Positions 31,871 to 43,400 of a stretch of DNA of 64,000 bases are shown here, one piece after another. A program made the position numbers and the translations under genes. Where the stretch lies: NCBI GenBank assembly GCA_963514095.1, contig OY741268.1:24032157-24096156 (forward strand). The letters run 5' to 3'. The notes beneath the pieces are model-generated. The model was not told the DNA's origin, did not search any database, and worked only from the letters and a program-made list of their open reading frames with translations. The stretch's first letter is position 1; every line of letters starts with the position of its first letter. This DNA is from Eutrigla gurnardus (Eukaryota; Chordata; Actinopteri; Perciformes; Triglidae).

Positions 31871-32063
31871 AGAGCGGTTGTGATTTCCACTCCAGTCTCG
31901 CGAGACTTCTCTGACGGTAAGCGCTTTGCGTCATTTCCTGTTTCTCCGTGATAGTCGCTACAGGCTGTGTTTTTCTCTCTAGCCTAACTCTGTTAATCTA
32001 ACGTAGTTTCCCTGTTCAGCGGCTTACTACCGCCAAGTTTAAACTAAGCACACGCTATCCCTG
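31871..32063 (+). mobile_element. Probable 5' leader of the esterase-type LINE, left of gypsy-2
   Basis: Gypsy-2 is flanked by CCTG duplications, so this stretch was contiguous with 47886 onward, which leads into the LINE ORF1 at 47994. The text is GC-moderate, without an open frame, as expected for a LINE leader. Its left boundary is approximate. Confidence 0.6.
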
Positions 32064-33378
32064 TGTGACAGGTAGACTGATTGTGACAGGTAGACTTCCC
32101 CCTCCCCCTTCCTGTTTCAGCCACACCGTGCAATCAGTGATTAGTGCCAGGTGACCCAATCACTTGGCTCTTTGTTCAAAGATATCTGCAAGCAGCCAGC
32201 AGCAGGCTTTCTTCGCTCTCTCCCAACACCACATTGCTTTAGGGATGCTAATGTTCAACTAAGGTATGTAGTTTTTGTAGTCTGTCACATACATACTGTT
32301 AGCTCTTTCTTTATGAGGTACCTCCCTGGTGTCGGCAGGTGTTTGCGGTAACAAGAGAGCTAAAGCAAGGTAGTGGTGGCGTCTCCTCCCTTCCCCCACG
32401 CAGTGCGGCATTAGTGAGAGGAATGTGGTGAACTTAGTGCTAGCCTATGCACCTAAGTTGTTTGGCCTAACTTGCAACCCTCAGGTATGCGGTTTCTTTA
32501 TTGTATTTAAATGTCCAGTTTGGGATAATGGACTGTGGCTGTGGAGATGTTGCATATTATATGCCCCCTTGAACGGATTAATATACATGCCTTTCATACT
32601 AGGAATGGGAATATGATGGAGAACCCCACGTGATCCAATTGTGGTTCTGGCAAAGGAGGAGCTCTGGCTACTGCTGTTTTCTTGCCCACCTTTTTCTTAT
32701 GTTTATTTGGTTTGCTTTAAACTGTTCTATTTTTGGTTTATTTATTTAATTTAGTTGAACTGTGTTGGAGAGAAGGCTTGTGGTGACTAAATATCTGAAC
32801 CATTGACATTTTGAGTGGTGTTTAGTACCAGTGCAGGTGGGTTGTCATAGGCGTACAGGTGGGGGTCACTGGGTGCAGGGTCCCCCCCCTTCTGGGTCTA
32901 TTGCATGCAACTTTGCTGTGTCCTCTTTTATAGTAGAAGTGAGCTTTAAATGCCTCCATATAAAATGCATGACTAACCTGTGTGTCTTCTGCTTTGCAGT
33001 GTGAGCGGCTTGTTCTTTCCGGTGCCCGGTGGTGGTGACCCCCTCCCTTCCCCCTTTCCCTTCACGTACTCCCTCCTGTGGGTCTCTCTGACACCCTCTC
33101 CCCTGCACTGGTAACCTTTTAGGATTTTGAAGTATATTTTTGTAATAAAACAATTGACTTTTAACAGGATCTCATCTTTTAAAAATCTTTATTCATTAGA
33201 GCCACCAATTGATCTGCTGTCTAAATAAAAAGTAAAAAAGCTGTTTGAACTGGAACTCCCATCTTTGCTCCTTTTCTCTGTATTAGAACTTGTGTGCTAA
33301 GTTGGTATTCTCTGGGTGAAATTCCCAGAGTGGCGTTGTTACATTTGCTGGCAGGGGCTTACAGCTGCCCTTGCCACA
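32064..33378 (+). repeat. Gypsy-2 5' LTR (1315 bp)
   Basis: It begins TGTGACAGGTAGACTG, with that motif repeated 17 bases on, and ends CCTTGCCACA. Only a few differences from the 3' LTR were noticed (about 32333, 32417 and 32888), indicating a fairly young insertion. Confidence 0.95.
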
Positions 33379-33381
33379 ATT

Positions 33382-33399
33382 TGGCGTTGTCGGCAGGAT
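33382..33399 (+). promoter_or_regulatory. Gypsy-2 candidate primer binding site
   Basis: TGGCGTTGTCGGCAGGAT lies three bases after the LTR. The tRNA was not assigned. Confidence 0.55.
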
Positions 33400-33680
33400 T
33401 ATTTTTAAAGCAGAGACGTGTGCTCCTATGTACCTTCTTTCAGTTTGTTTTTTTACCATGTTAAATGTTTCTTCCTACATTCAACATATGATGATTATAT
33501 GATCTGTTTGGTCTTTTTAAGATTAATAACCTTTTAGTATTTTGTTGTTTTTTTGTTTGGGCAAGAAAACAGCAGTTGGCCTCGGATTCTACTCGGAAGA
33601 GGCACCTCTTTGGGAGAAGAGTCTTCACCCCTGCTGCAGACTTTTGCTGTTAATCCAGCCACTGACTCTACTCCACAGAT

Positions 33681-34733
33681 ATGGAGGACGAACAGCAGGA
33701 CTTGCGGGACCTAGTAATACAACTCAGGGCTCAAAATGAACAATTGACACGGGAGCTTTCTTCGGCACGACCTCCCCCTCCAAGCTCCATTTCCGGGTCT
33801 CCTGTCCCTTCTGGGTCTGCTGGCCACCCGGCTGCAGCCCCTGAACGCCTCCTCTATGTGCCCAGAGAGAGAAAGTGTCCCGTGTTTAGTGGGAATGTGG
33901 GTATGGGTATAGTAGAATGGGTTGAAGAGGTTCGGGCCAGCATGCGGATCAGGCATCTAGCCCCTCTAGATCAGGCATACTTTATTTCTGATCATTTGGC
34001 AGGATCTGCCAAAGATGAGATAAAGTATAGGCCTAAGCAAGATAGGGAGGATCCAGAGAAAGTGTTGTCTATATTGCAGGAAGTGTATGGATGTTCATTA
34101 TCGTACGTTGCTTTACAGAAGGATTTCTTCTCCAGAAAACAGCTAGAGGGTGAGTCATTACAAGAATACTCTCATGCGTTATTTGAGCTTATGGAAAAAA
34201 TCATGAGAAACGCTCCTCAGGCCCTGCCTAACTCTGCTATCCTCTTAAGAGATCAGTTTGTTGAGCATGTTAATGATCCAGATCTCCGAAGGGCTTTAAA
34301 TCAGGCTGTACGTGCCAAGCCAGCAGCGACCCTCCTGGATGTGCGAGGTGAGGCAATCAGATGGGAGAGGGAAGGTAGCCAACCAGGATGTAGACCACGC
34401 AGCTTTTCGGTTCCCTCTATTTGTGCTGCCCACATTTCAAGAGTATCCGATCAGGACAGTGTGCCATCTCAAAGCGAGATGGCTGAGATAAAAGAGATGC
34501 TAAAGAAACAACAAGAACAAATTAATCAACTCTCTACACACCTCTTACAGCTACAGAACTCTCCCAGATGGTCCCAGCCTCCTAATAATGGTCCTGTTAC
34601 CTGTAGACGCTGTCAGCAGCCAGGGCATTTTGCTCGTAATTGTGAAAATGAAAGGGTCACTTTTCAGCAACCGCGCCCCCAGTCCCGTCCTATGCAAAGG
34701 TCAGCTGTGCAGAATCCTCTGTCGGTAAACTAG
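33681..34733 (+). CDS. gag: Gypsy-2 Gag
   Basis: An intact 350-codon Gag. Residues 1-30 form a coiled coil (DLRDLVIQLRAQNEQLTREL). A Pro/Ser-rich linker follows, then a capsid region of the retrotransposon-gag/PNMA type (about 65-235: RKCPVFSGNVGMGIVEWVEE, AKDEIKYRP). A second coiled coil lies at about 270-295, and one CCHC knuckle, CRRCQQPGHFARNC, near residues 314-327. It assembles the particle and packages RNA. Pol follows in the -1 frame 11 bases after the stop, with its true beginning probably upstream through frameshifting. Confidence 0.92.
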   Translation: MEDEQQDLRDLVIQLRAQNEQLTRELSSARPPPPSSISGSPVPSGSAGHPAAAPERLLYVPRERKCPVFSGNVGMGIVEWVEEVRASMRIRHLAPLDQAYFISDHLAGSAKDEIKYRPKQDREDPEKVLSILQEVYGCSLSYVALQKDFFSRKQLEGESLQEYSHALFELMEKIMRNAPQALPNSAILLRDQFVEHVNDPDLRRALNQAVRAKPAATLLDVRGEAIRWEREGSQPGCRPRSFSVPSICAAHISRVSDQDSVPSQSEMAEIKEMLKKQQEQINQLSTHLLQLQNSPRWSQPPNNGPVTCRRCQQPGHFARNCENERVTFQQPRPQSRPMQRSAVQNPLSVN

Positions 34734-34744
34734 CACCCTCTGTT

Positions 34745-37741
34745 TTGCAGAGCCACAATACAGAAGGGGGCATTACAGGCTCAGGTCATCCAGTAGACGA
34801 ACAGTCTCTCTCCCGAATTGTTAGTCCCTGCCCACATGTCACTGTACGCGTGGGTGGTGTTGAGCTAAAATGCCTACTTGACACTGGGTCCATGGTTTCC
34901 ACTATCAGGGAGTCCTTTTTTCGCCAACATTTTAGTAATGCCGTTCATACATGCCAGTGGTTACAACTCACAGCAGCTAATGGGCTTAGCATTCCATATG
35001 TGGGTTATGTAGAGCTTGATGTCTCTGTATTGGGTACGGTCATTTCCAAGAGGGGAATTTTAGTTGTAAAGGATCCTCCTGGATCCTCCCCTGAAACAGA
35101 CATTCCTGGTGTACTAGGCATGAATGTAATGCGTGAATGCTATGCAGAGTTGTTCGGGCAATATGCCTCATCCCTTTTTGATAGCCCATGTGTGAAGGAG
35201 GCTCCTGAGGCATGGAAGAAGGCTCTTCAGAAGTGCCATGAGGTCCGGGTCAGAACATCAGCACATTCCAGTGGAGTTGCTAGGGTAAGGGGGAGGTATC
35301 CAGTCTACATACCTGAGGGGACAGTTAAGTTGGTGGCAGCAACCTGTTCCCTAACATGTGTTTTCTCTTCTAATGCTCTGTTTGAACCCTTGGCTAACCA
35401 TGATGCCCTCCCCTCAGGGTTGCAAATATCTCCTGCCATGGTCACAGTACATGGTGGTACTGCATATATCCCAGTGGTGAATGTTGGTAATACTGATGTT
35501 AAACTTTACCCCCGCTGTATTCTAGGGATGCTGAACCAGGCCCAGATAGTGAGCTTACCTGCAGGCATCAGCGAGGTTCCTAAGGGGCCAGGGGGATTGG
35601 GTACCATGGCAACTATGAGTTCTCAGGTAGGGCAGGTGAGCACCATCCTTGACACTATTGAGTCCCTCGATCTAAACAATGTTCCAGAGGCAAAGCAGGC
35701 CAAGATAAGGTCCATGTTAAAGAAACATCTTGCTGTCTTTTCAGCTTTTGAAGGGGATCTGGGTTGTACTAACCTTATTGAACACGAAATCCCACTGCTA
35801 GATGAGACGCCTGTGCGACAGAGGTTTAGGAGAATCCCTCCCTCAGATTATGACTCTGTTAAAGCCCACATTAACCAGCTCTTAGAGACCCAGGTGATTC
35901 GAGAAAGTTGCAGCCCATATGCTTCCCCTATAGTCCTTGTCAAGAAAAAGGATGGAAGCCTCCGGATGTGCGTCGACTATCGTCAGCTTAATGGCAAGAC
36001 ACGCAGGGATGCTTTCCCTCTACCTCGGATAGAGGAGTCCCTCGACGCTCTGCACGGGGCACAGTGGTTCTCAACAATGGATTTGGCAAGTGACTATAAT
36101 CAGGTACCTGTAAAAACGGCTTTCTGTACACCTTTTGGCCTGTTCGAATTCAATCGTATGCCCTTCGGCCTTTGTAATGCTCCAGGTACGTTCCAGAGGC
36201 TGATGGAGCGGATCTTTGGTGCCCAGCACTTTCAGACATTGTTACTCTATCTGGATGACGTAATTGTATTCTCCTCCACAGTGGATGATCATTTGGCGCG
36301 TCTGGATGCAGTGCTGTCCCGTCTTCAACGGGAGAAACTGAAAGTAAAGTTGCAAAAATGCTGTTTCTTCCACCCCAAGGTAAACTATCTTGGTCATGTG
36401 ATTTCCAGAGAGGGCGTGGCTACTGACCCAGGAAAGACCTCAGCAGTAGTAGATTGGTCTAGGCCAACTAGTGCGACAGAGCTGAGGTCATTTTTACGTT
36501 TTTGTAGTTATTATCGACGATTTGTGGAGGGCTTTGCTAAGATTGCAGCCCCGCTTCATCGCCTGGTTGCAGAAATGACGAACTCTCACACAAAAAGAGC
36601 CTCTCGGAAGGTGATTGGGGAACTTTGGACCGAGCAATGTGAGGAGAGCTTTCGGAACCTGAAGTCCAGATTTGTTAGTGCCCCTGTGCTGGCCTACGCT
36701 GACTTTTCTCTACCTTTTATTCTAGAAGTGGATGCCAGTCTGAGTGGATTGGGGGCAGTGCTGTCTCAAGAGCAGAATGGTAAAGTGAGGCCAGTAGCAT
36801 ATGCCAGCAGAGCCTTGACCCCGTCAGAGAGAAATATGCCCAATTACAGCTCCATGAGGCTCGAGTTTCTGGCCCTGAAATGGGCCATGACTGAAAAGTT
36901 TCGAGATTATTTGTTGGGTCAAAAGTGTGTTGTATGGACTGACAACAACCCACTCAGTCACCTGAACACTGCCAAGCTGGGAGCAACAGAACAGCGGTGG
37001 GCAGCCCAACTGGCAGCCTTTGACTTTTCTATCCGATACCGTTCAGGCCGCTCTAATGCCAATGCTGATTCCCTCTCTAGGCAGCGCCAAAGTGCTAATA
37101 CACCCCCTGAATTGGAGACAGCCCTCCCTGGAACGGCTCTTCCGGAGACCCTGAGGAGCCAGGAGACTGTGCAACCATTGCAGGTAATCCAAATGGCAAT
37201 GTCTGTCCTCCCTTCTCATTCTGCAGACCATCTTCTCACCCTTCAGCAGGCAGACCCTGTATTGGGAGCTTTTTTCCAGTTCTGGCGTCGTAACCGCATT
37301 CCGGACAAGGAGGAACGTCAGACCCTCTCAAGACCAGTACGGGAACTGGTACGTCAGTGGAATCGAGTGGTGGAGAAAGAGGGGCTCCTATATCGCCGTG
37401 TCCTCCGTCCTGATGGCGGAGAAGAAATTTACCAGCTGCTGCTACCAGCCTCCCTAAGAGAGGAGGTCCTCCAACAACTACATCAGGGCCATGGACACCA
37501 GGGAGTGGAGAGAACCACTGATCTGGTGAGACAGCGGTGCTATTGGCCAGGTTTGTATCAGGATATCAAGGACTGGTGTCAAAAATGTGAAAGATGCATC
37601 CTGGCCAAACCTGTACACCCTGCTGTGAGAACACCCATGGGTCACCTTTTGGCTTCGCGACCAAACCAGATCCTAGCCATCGATTTTTCTCTGTTAGAAC
37701 GTTCCACGCGATGGAAGAGAACAAGTCCTAATTATGACTGA
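34745..37741 (+). pseudogene. pol: Gypsy-2 Pol part 1: PR, RT, RNase H and integrase start
   Basis: A frame of 998 codons. The protease motif LLDTGSMVSTI is near residue 43. RT begins near residue 355 (VRQRFRRIPPSDYDSV), with MCVDYRQLN and the catalytic LLYLDDVIV near residue 500. RNase H follows (LEVDASLSGLGAVL, WTDNNPLSHL, NADSLSR), then the integrase zinc-binding region (HGHQGVERTTDLV, CQKCERC). It deviates from the conserved integrase core at about 37700 and stops at 37741. The rest of the core is in the frame of 37734-38891, so one small indel splits the polyprotein. Confidence 0.92.
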
Positions 37742-38891
37742 TGTCTTCTCTAAATTCACGCAAGCTGTACCCACCCGTGATCAAAGAGCTTCCACTGTGG
37801 CAGGGGCGCTCGTCCGGGAGTGGTTTTACAGATACGGGGTGCCAGCTCGAATACATTCTGATCAAGGTCGGAACTTTGAAAGCCTGTTAATTCAGCAGCT
37901 TTGCAGTTTCTATGGCATACAGAAGACGCACACCACCCCATATCATCCGCAGGGAAATGGTCAGTGCGAACGGTTCAATAGGACCTTACATGGCCTGTTG
38001 CAGGCCCTCCCACCTGCCAAGAAGTTGGATTGGCCAAACTATCTCCCGCATGTAACCTTCTCCTATAATACCACCACACATCAAACCACGGGTGAGTCAC
38101 CACATCTTTTAATGTTTGGTCAAGAACCCCAACTCCCTGTGGATTTTCTCCTTGGCAGGATTCAGGAACCAGTCAGGGGTGCAGTCAACGACTGGTTGCA
38201 GGAACATCAAATACGCCTCCAGGCTGCCTTTGATGGTGCCAAGGAACGAATTCAAGCAGCAGCTCGCCACAGGAAGGAGCGGCATGACCAACGGTTATCT
38301 GGTGGCAGCCTGACAGAGGGTCAAGTGGTATATTTGCGAGACAATAGTGTGCGACGTAGAGCGAAGATCCAGGATGCTTGCGGCCCTAGGAAGTACACGG
38401 TCGTTAAGGCACCCCAAGAAGGAGGAGCCGTGTATTCTGTAGCACCCCTGGACAATCTGGGAAAGGTCAAACATGTCCATCGAACTCTGCTGCGACCAGT
38501 TCCTCTAACCACCCCTCCTCCCTGTGAGCCTGACCCTGTGGGGCCAGGGATACCCTGCACGAGCGAAAGGAATAACGAACAGAGTGGCGAGTGGTGGATT
38601 ATTCCTCAAACAGTAACTGTTACCCTTGATAACCCTGTTTCCCCTCCTCGGTTATCAACACCAGGGGGGCCTATTGCTGTCACCACTTCCCCAGTAGATA
38701 TGGAGACTGCTGACCCTATGGAAGGATCTAGTGCAGCCTCTCTTCGTAGAAGCCACCGTGAGACAGCAGGGAGGCACACAAACCTACACCATCTTCCTGT
38801 GGCGGCGAGGAGGAGAGGGATTGGGGTTGCAACCTCTCAGGTCCCTGGGTCTGGTAATATGATTTCCGCTATCTCTAGGCTTTGGAACTAG
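37734..38891 (+). pseudogene. pol: Gypsy-2 Pol part 2: integrase core and C-terminus
   Basis: A frame of 385 codons continuing integrase after the frameshift. The core residues appear in MTDVFSKFTQAVPTRDQ, RIHSDQGRNFES and PQGNGQCERFNRT. The C-terminal region holds a chromo-like or GPY/F-like strand set (GQVVYLRDNSVRRRAKIQD, GPRKYTVVKAP) and a Pro/Ser-rich tail. The first catalytic Asp is in part 1 (about 37680). The ATG at 37734 is an internal methionine of the ancestral protein, not a natural start. Confidence 0.9.
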
Positions 38892-38936
38892 GCTCTGAGG
38901 CCCTGCTGGTACTTTGTTACCGGCGGGACGCCGATA

Positions 38937-38953
38937 GAAAGAGGGGGGTAGAT
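38937..38953 (+). promoter_or_regulatory. Gypsy-2 polypurine tract
   Basis: AGAAAGAGGGGGGTAGA-type purine run directly before the 3' LTR start TGTGACAGG. Confidence 0.8.
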
Positions 38954-39493
38954 TGTGACAGGTAGACTGATTGTGACAGGTAGACTTCCCCCTCCCCCTT
39001 CCTGTTTCAGCCACACCGTGCAATCAGTGATTAGTGCCAGGTGACCCAATCACTTGGCTCTTTGTTCAAAGATATCTGCAAGCAGCCAGCAGCAGGCTTT
39101 CTTCGCTCTCTCCCAACACCACATTGCTTTAGGGATGCTAATGTTCAACTAAGGTATGTAGTTTTTGTAGTCTGTCACATACATACTGTTAGCTCTTTCT
39201 TTATGAGGTACCTCCCTGGTGTCTGCAGGTGTTTGCGGTAACAAGAGAGCTAAAGCAAGGTAGTGGTGGCGTCTCCTCCCTTCCCCCACGCAGTGCGGCA
39301 TTAGTGAGAGGAATGTAGTGAACTTAGTGCTAGCCTATGCACCTAAGTTGTTTGGCCTAACTTGCAACCCTCAGGTATGCGGTTTCTTTATTGTATTTAA
39401 ATGTCCAGTTTGGGATAATGGACTGTGGCTGTGGAGATGTTGCATATTATATGCCCCCTTGAACGGATTAATATACATGCCTTTCATACTAGG
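38954..39493 (+). repeat. Gypsy-2 3' LTR, left part
   Basis: It matches 32064-32603 and ends in CTAGG, where the BEL element inserted. Confidence 0.95.
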
Positions 39494-39860
39494 TGTTGGT
39501 GACAGGTATAGGCAGACTGACAGGTCACGTGGTGTTGGGGCTACGTCAGTCAGGATCAGTGGTAAAAGTCAGCTGTTCACGCGCGGGTTGGGTTTGAATG
39601 AAATGTTTGAGATGAGAGGGGGTGGACGGGGGAAGTCCAACTTTGCTGACCGCACAATCTATTAACATTTAACGCACTTTAGCACCGATCACTTTAGGAC
39701 TATGCTACTATGGAACGTTTTTAACTTATCTCTAATAAAACCAACAAAACGCAGTACCCATTTTAAGTGATTCTTTGAACAAGCAGCGCGTCTGGCAAAA
39801 ACATATTTTCCCGATCTAGCCTCTCGGTGACTAAATAAGTGGTTCGATAGTCGCCATACA
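39494..39860 (+). repeat. BEL 5' LTR (367 bp)
   Basis: It begins TGTTGGTGACAGG and ends GTCGCCATACA. AATAAAA occurs near 39735. The segment after it (39861-40288) is the leader, with no gene recognised. Confidence 0.95.
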
Positions 39861-40410
39861 TTTGTCAGCAAAACTGTGACACAACCACATGGATTGGAGC
39901 CACGAAAGGACCCGACATGTCACAAATGGACGCGTGGAGCAACAAAGGAATGCATGATATGCAAACAATGTAAGGAGGACGCGCACAAACAAACGGACAA
40001 CAAGGACGGACTGAAAGGATAGGCGGTAACGTACCCGACCCGTTCCGTGACTGCTGTGATACATGATTGATTGGAACACTTTGATCTGGTCCCGCCGCTG
40101 AGTGGAAACTGTCTGTCATTGTGAATTGTGATATCACGCTGTGTTCGCGGCCCACCGGGCCAAGCTGTGTGTGTGACAAACTAACGTGCTCTGCCCTGTC
40201 TCTATGCTATCGCCGATAGCTGTGACTGTTTTATGTGGCTGCTTTGCTTTGGATTCTCTCATTGTGATAATTTACTTGTGCGTTCAAAATGAGTAGAACA
40301 AGTGTTGGTTCAGATGTTGGGAAACAGGACATGGGAAAGAGGAAAGTAATTCTAACTGAAAAGGCTTTTGCAATAAAATTGAGTCCATACAAAAGGAACG
40401 AAAAAGGAAA

Positions 40411-43400
40411 GTGGATGAAATAAAGACTGTGATAAGCTCTATGAAAGAGCTCATGAAAGATGGAAAACATGTTTCAGCTGTTAAAGGGAAACTTGATGGC
40501 TTGATGAAATTGTCTCACACCTCTAATGAACTACATGCTTCCTTAATGCCTCTCATTCCTCATGATGAACAAGAAAAACAAACCGGTTGGTTCTTAAAAA
40601 TCATTAAACATAAAGATGATTTTATTGAGGATGTTAATGCATGGTTTTCTGTAACCAGACTCAGAGGATCCCCAAGCAGGCCTCTGCTGGTGGCTAATAG
40701 GTCAAATGAAAGCCCTCTGCTACATGAGGCTGCAGAAGAGGAAAATGGAGGTGTGGAAAATGTGGAAGTGACTGGGCCTCAGTCACATAATGTTCAGGAT
40801 GATATTCAGCCAGATGACAGCATATCAAACTATAGCAGCCAGAATCATGGTTCAAAATCTATCAGGTCAAAAGTGTCCTCAACTGCATCTGCCCGTGTCA
40901 GAGCCGAAGCTGAAATGGCTGCTTTAATAGCTCGAAAAAGGTTGCTCGAACAAAAGCATGCTCTTGAGGAAGAGGAAGCCAAAATAAGGCATGCGCTGCA
41001 AGAGCTTCAACTTGAAACGGACATGGCCGCATCGGCGGCAAAGCTTAATGTTTTGAGAACCTCTGGGTCAGGGGTACGGAGTGTTGCTTCTCAGAAATTG
41101 GATGGAATGGAAGCCTACTTTGAAAGTGGCCTCAACTTTAATGCAGAGACCTTTGTACGGCAAAATGTTGGAGATGTTGGAAGAGGACAACCTGCAGAGT
41201 TTGGAGGCACAAGGCCGAAACAAAGGCAATGTGATGGAAACAAACATCTCCAGAGGACCTCAGCCCCCACACAGGCTCAGAGCACAGTCCCAAAGGCTAC
41301 AGGAGCCCCACTGTCTCTGCATAGACACACACAATCTGCTTCCGGAAACATCAGCAGTGAACAGGACACCATGATGTCTATAATGCAAAAACAAAATGAC
41401 ATAACTTCGATGTTGGTGCATCAGCAATGCATTGCTTCACTACCTAAAAGAGACATCCAACTGTTTGACGGTGACCCTCTGCACTATCATGCCTTTATGC
41501 AGTCATTTGAGCAGACCATAGAACTGAGGACTGACGATGCTGTTGACCTCCTGCATTACCTGGAGCAATACACCAGGGGTCAGCCTAAACAGCTAGTCAG
41601 AAGTTGTCAACACATGACTGATGGCATTGGATATGCTACAGCAAAGGCTTTACTCCAGGAACACTTTGGAAATGAGCACGTCATAGCATCCGCTTATATG
41701 GACAAGATCTTTGCATGGCCAGCAATAAAGTCGGAGGATGGAAAAGCTTTACAAGCATACAGCTTATTCTTGCGAGGATGTCACAATGCCATGAAAGATG
41801 TATACAACCTATCTGACTTGAACACGTCTGCAAACATGGTCTCTGTGATCAAGAAGCTGCCTTACAAGTTGAGAGACAAGTGGCGAGCGAAGGCATGCGA
41901 CATTCAGGAAAAGCATCGGAAAAGAACTATGTTTGCTGATATCGTGACCTTTATTGAGCGTGAAGTTAGGATCACTACAGACCCTGTATTCGGAGACATA
42001 CAAGATGCTCCAGTCATAGGGGCCTTCAAAGAAAGTGGTAGAGCTAAACCTGTGCCTCGTCCTAAGGCTAGAGGAAGCAGCTTTGCCACAACTTTCACTA
42101 CTGTGGAAAGAGATGCTCATTGGGAGAACAGGGTTAAAGATGGACCCGAGAAGACCTGCCTTTTCTGCAAAAAAGGTAGACACACACTGGAGTCGTGTTT
42201 TCTATTGGAGAAGAAATCTCACAGTGAGAAGATGGAGTTCCTGAAGAAAAATGGAGTTTGCTTCGGCTGCTTGTGCACTGGGCACATCAGCAAGGAGTGC
42301 AGGAAACGTCTGTCTTGCAAAACATGTGGCTCACGACACCCCAGCTTGCTCCATATCCACTCTAAGGAGAATGGAGATCCAGAGAAAGGCAGGAGCAACT
42401 CTGACAGAGCAGTGGACAGTGCTCTAGTCGAAGTCCAAACCGGTGGTCTTACTGGGGCCGGTGAGCAAGATTGTAAGCTTGCTATCGTGCCAGTCAAGGT
42501 TAAGTCCAGTAAAGGTCAAAGGTCAGTCGAAACCTACGCCTTTCTGGACCCAGGGAGTTCAGCGTCCTTCTGCACAATGGGTCTGATGGATAAGCTGGGA
42601 CTCTCTGGGAGAAGAACAAGGATTCTTTTACGTACCATGGGCCAAGAGAAGGTGGTTGACAGTTGCATTGCATCGGACTTGGAGGTCGCTGGATTGGACA
42701 GTGACTGGTACTGTGAAATGCCGAAGATCTTCACACAACATCAAATGCCTGTTAACAGAGGTAACATCCCACGACAGCAAGATCTGGAAAGATGGCCACA
42801 TCTGAAGCCTGTCTATCTGCCACAGATAGATGCAGACGTGGAGATGTTAATTGGCTTGAATGTTCCCAGAGCATTGGAACCACTGGAAGTCATCCGAAGT
42901 GTGGATGGAGGGCCATATGCGGTCAAAACAATGCTTGGATGGACTGTAAATGGACCCCTTGGAGGAGAGGGCAGTGACGATCCTGTGACTCAGTCTGCAG
43001 TTAGCATCAACAGGATCTCTGCTGTCACTCTTGACGAGCTCTGGAACCAACAATTCAAGACTGACTTCCCTGAAAACAGCCAGGATGAACTGCAAGGGCT
43101 GTCAAGGGAAGACTCTAAGTTCCTGGAAATGGCTAACGAGACTGTGGAACTGGTTGATGGCCATTATGTTGTTGGATTGCCGCTGAAGGACAAATCAATT
43201 ACCATGCCCAACAATCGCAAAGTTGCAGAGCAACGTACTCTCAACCTCAAGGGGAGGTTTGGCAGGGATGCGGCATTCCAAAAAGACTATACTACATTTA
43301 TGGACAACCTGATATCCAGTGGATATGCAGAGAGAGTGCCAGCTACAAGTCAGGAACGATGCGACGGCAAGGTTTGGTATATCCCTCATCACGGTGTATA

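Noticed and set aside
32866..33153. 95-codon minus-strand frame in the gypsy-2 LTR (also 47369-47656)
   Set aside because: It is inside the LTR, basic and low-complexity, duplicated only with the LTR.
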